From: Myxococcales bacterium
GTDB taxonomy: Bacteria > Myxococcota > Polyangia > Fen-1088
Assembly: GCA_003155465.1 (NCBI GenBank)
Contig: PMCR01000125.1
Location: 269-7,856, forward strand
Direction of reading: 5' to 3'
DNA: 7,588 nt
In this document: piece after piece, positions 6,940 through 7,588 of the stretch
Position numbering within the stretch: the first letter of the stretch is position 1
Layout of the letters: each line of letters starts with the position of its first letter
Position numbers and translations under genes: made by a program
Notes under the pieces: model-generated
Seen by the model: only the letters and a program-made list of their open reading frames with translations
What the model was told of the DNA's origin: nothing
Databases searched by the model: none

Positions 6940-7214
6940 CCCCGACGGCGCGGGTGTCGGAGCGCAGATACCAGACTGTAGAGGCGAGCACCGACTATCA
7001 ACAGAGCTGCCGCCGCGATAGTAGAAGTCACAATTACTTCGCGCGCCGTGGTTTTCGTCCTCAAGGCACGGAAGAGCAACACTGCACACCCAAGCCAGAT
7101 GATCAGGTACAAGGAAATCGCTCTTTGGACCGATGACAGTTTGCGAATGCGGTGAAGCACCCGCACCTTGATCGTTCCGACATCATTCTCTCGGTTGGTA
7201 GGTTCTATCGTCAT
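6933..7214 (-). CDS. Small hypothetical membrane protein, 93 residues
   Basis: I do not recognise this protein. It starts MTIEPTNREN, has a basic stretch (KVRVLHRIRK), and then two hydrophobic segments long enough to cross a membrane: about 33-51 (ISLYLIIWLGCAVLLF) and about 61-82 (VIVTSTIAAAALLIVGARLY). It ends in a basic tail (RHPRRRGY). Coding is plausible because the residues follow a sensible loop-TM-loop-TM-tail order and the frame does not mirror a gene on the other strand, except in the last 7 bases, which overlap the end of the convergent kelch gene. AAGGG lies about 11 bases upstream, a weak ribosome site. Third positions are less GC-rich than in amt or dgt, which could mean foreign origin or no coding at all. 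It lies between the intact kelch gene and the remnant. Confidence 0.45.
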   Translation of the reverse strand: MTIEPTNRENDVGTIKVRVLHRIRKLSSVQRAISLYLIIWLGCAVLLFRALRTKTTAREVIVTSTIAAAALLIVGARLYSLVSALRHPRRRGY

Positions 7215-7327
7215 CGAAGTTGCTACCCTTCAAACATCATGCGCGCGATCTGAAAGTGCCGCAACGGAAGGCCTGCACAAGTCGCGGCGCCGAAGCCACC
7301 GAGTGCTGTACTCAGCCTGATCCGCGA

Positions 7328-7465
7328 ACCGCGATCTGCGAGTCGTGGTCCCTCGACGGCCGTTTCCATGTGTAGTGCCCACCGGCAACATGACCGTGGC
7401 AAGGTACTGGCACACGGCAACGTTGTTGCCCAACGGGAAGGATTCAAATAGCCCCGAACGCCGGT
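7328..7465 (+). pseudogene. Short remnant of a third kelch lipoprotein copy
   Basis: Bases 7378-7440 encode PTGNMTVARYWHTATLLPNGK, a clear partial kelch unit with no start, signal or linker. Directly before it, 7330-7380 resembles the upstream block of the intact gene at 5326-5380. Directly after it, TAGCCCCGA at 7449-7457 matches TAGCCCCGA at the stop of the intact gene (6937-6945), although here the TAG is out of frame. The simplest reading is a whole gene copy shrunk by internal deletions to its two flanks plus 63 bases of one unit. The unit shares the 18-base string AACATGACCGTGGCAAGG (7387-7404) with the inverted copy (4964-4981). The 113 bases from 7215 to 7327 show nothing else recognisable. 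Confidence 0.55.
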
Positions 7466-7483
7466 GCCAGCCGCGACGTCGGG
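7453..7483 (-). terminator. Possible hairpin terminator downstream of ychF
   Basis: CCCGA (7453-7457) pairs with TCGGG (7479-7483), and two further G-C pairs form if A7458 is bulged out, leaving a 16-base loop. It begins about 20 bases past the ychF stop codon. There is no run of U after the stem, so intrinsic termination is doubtful. A shorter hairpin of related sequence (CCGAC/GTCGG, 6942-6960) follows the kelch gene stop. Confidence 0.22.
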
Positions 7484-7504
7484 AATGAGTTCAACCCGCG
7501 GCTC

Positions 7505-7588
7505 TCACACGTTAAACTTGAAATGAATCACGTCGCCGTCGCGCACGACGTAGTCTTTGCCTTGCATGGCCAGCTTGGCGTGCTGGCG
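7505..7588 (-). CDS. ychF: Redox-regulated ATPase YchF (OLA1 family), last 27 codons only
   Basis: Only the C-terminus is in the window. It reads RQHAKLAMQGKDYVVRDGDV and then IHFKFNV and a stop. The GKDYVVRDGDVIHFKFNV ending is the TGS-domain terminus typical of YchF, a conserved cytoplasmic P-loop NTPase that prefers ATP and associates with ribosomes, linked to translation and oxidative-stress responses. The P-loop domain and start lie beyond the right edge, so nothing can be said of its completeness. TGA is at 7505-7507. The identification rests on a short but very characteristic segment. Confidence 0.9.
   Translation of the reverse strand, partial: RQHAKLAMQGKDYVVRDGDVIHFKFNV

Noticed and set aside
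7223..7447. Minus-strand open frames at 7223-7447 and 7230-7433
   Set aside because: They are antisense to the kelch remnant, which gives a recognisable kelch unit on the plus strand. Neither frame shows a motif.

Overview
The window is GC-rich bacterial chromosomal DNA. Nothing in it gives a species. A deltaproteobacterial or Myxococcota-like source is the best guess, because the lipoprotein gene at 5431-6939 joins a Gly/Ser/Thr linker, an Ala/Asp-rich stretch and kelch repeats. That architecture is common in Polyangia-type genomes, so this is an inference from style and not from a marker gene.

Layout. An ammonium transporter gene (amt) runs leftward off the left edge (1-1400, minus). It is divergent from a dGTPase-type HD phosphohydrolase gene (dgt, 1618-2664, plus). 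The 217-base space between them holds a candidate sigma-54 promoter for amt and a set of GAAAC words in an 11-bp register. The dgt stop codon abuts the stop codon of a convergent GH97 glycoside-hydrolase-like gene (2665-4680, minus). That protein keeps the GH97 framework but seems to have lost several active-site acidic residues.

From about 4850 to 7465 the window is accessory in character. It holds one intact gene for a secreted kelch-repeat lipoprotein (5431-6939, plus, seven repeats) and two broken relatives. One is an inverted, frameshifted copy with two repeats (4850-5275, minus). The other is a very short remnant (about 7328-7465, plus) that keeps one partial repeat and apparently both flanks of the gene. 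A small two-TM ORF of unknown function lies between the intact copy and the remnant (6933-7214, minus). The window ends in the last 27 codons of ychF (7505-7588, minus).

Housekeeping genes (amt, dgt, ychF) thus frame a duplicated and decaying kelch-lipoprotein locus. No operon is evident: neighbours are mostly divergent or convergent, and only the inverted kelch remnant and the GH97 gene are consecutive on one strand. No tRNA, rRNA, CRISPR array, transposase or integrase was seen.
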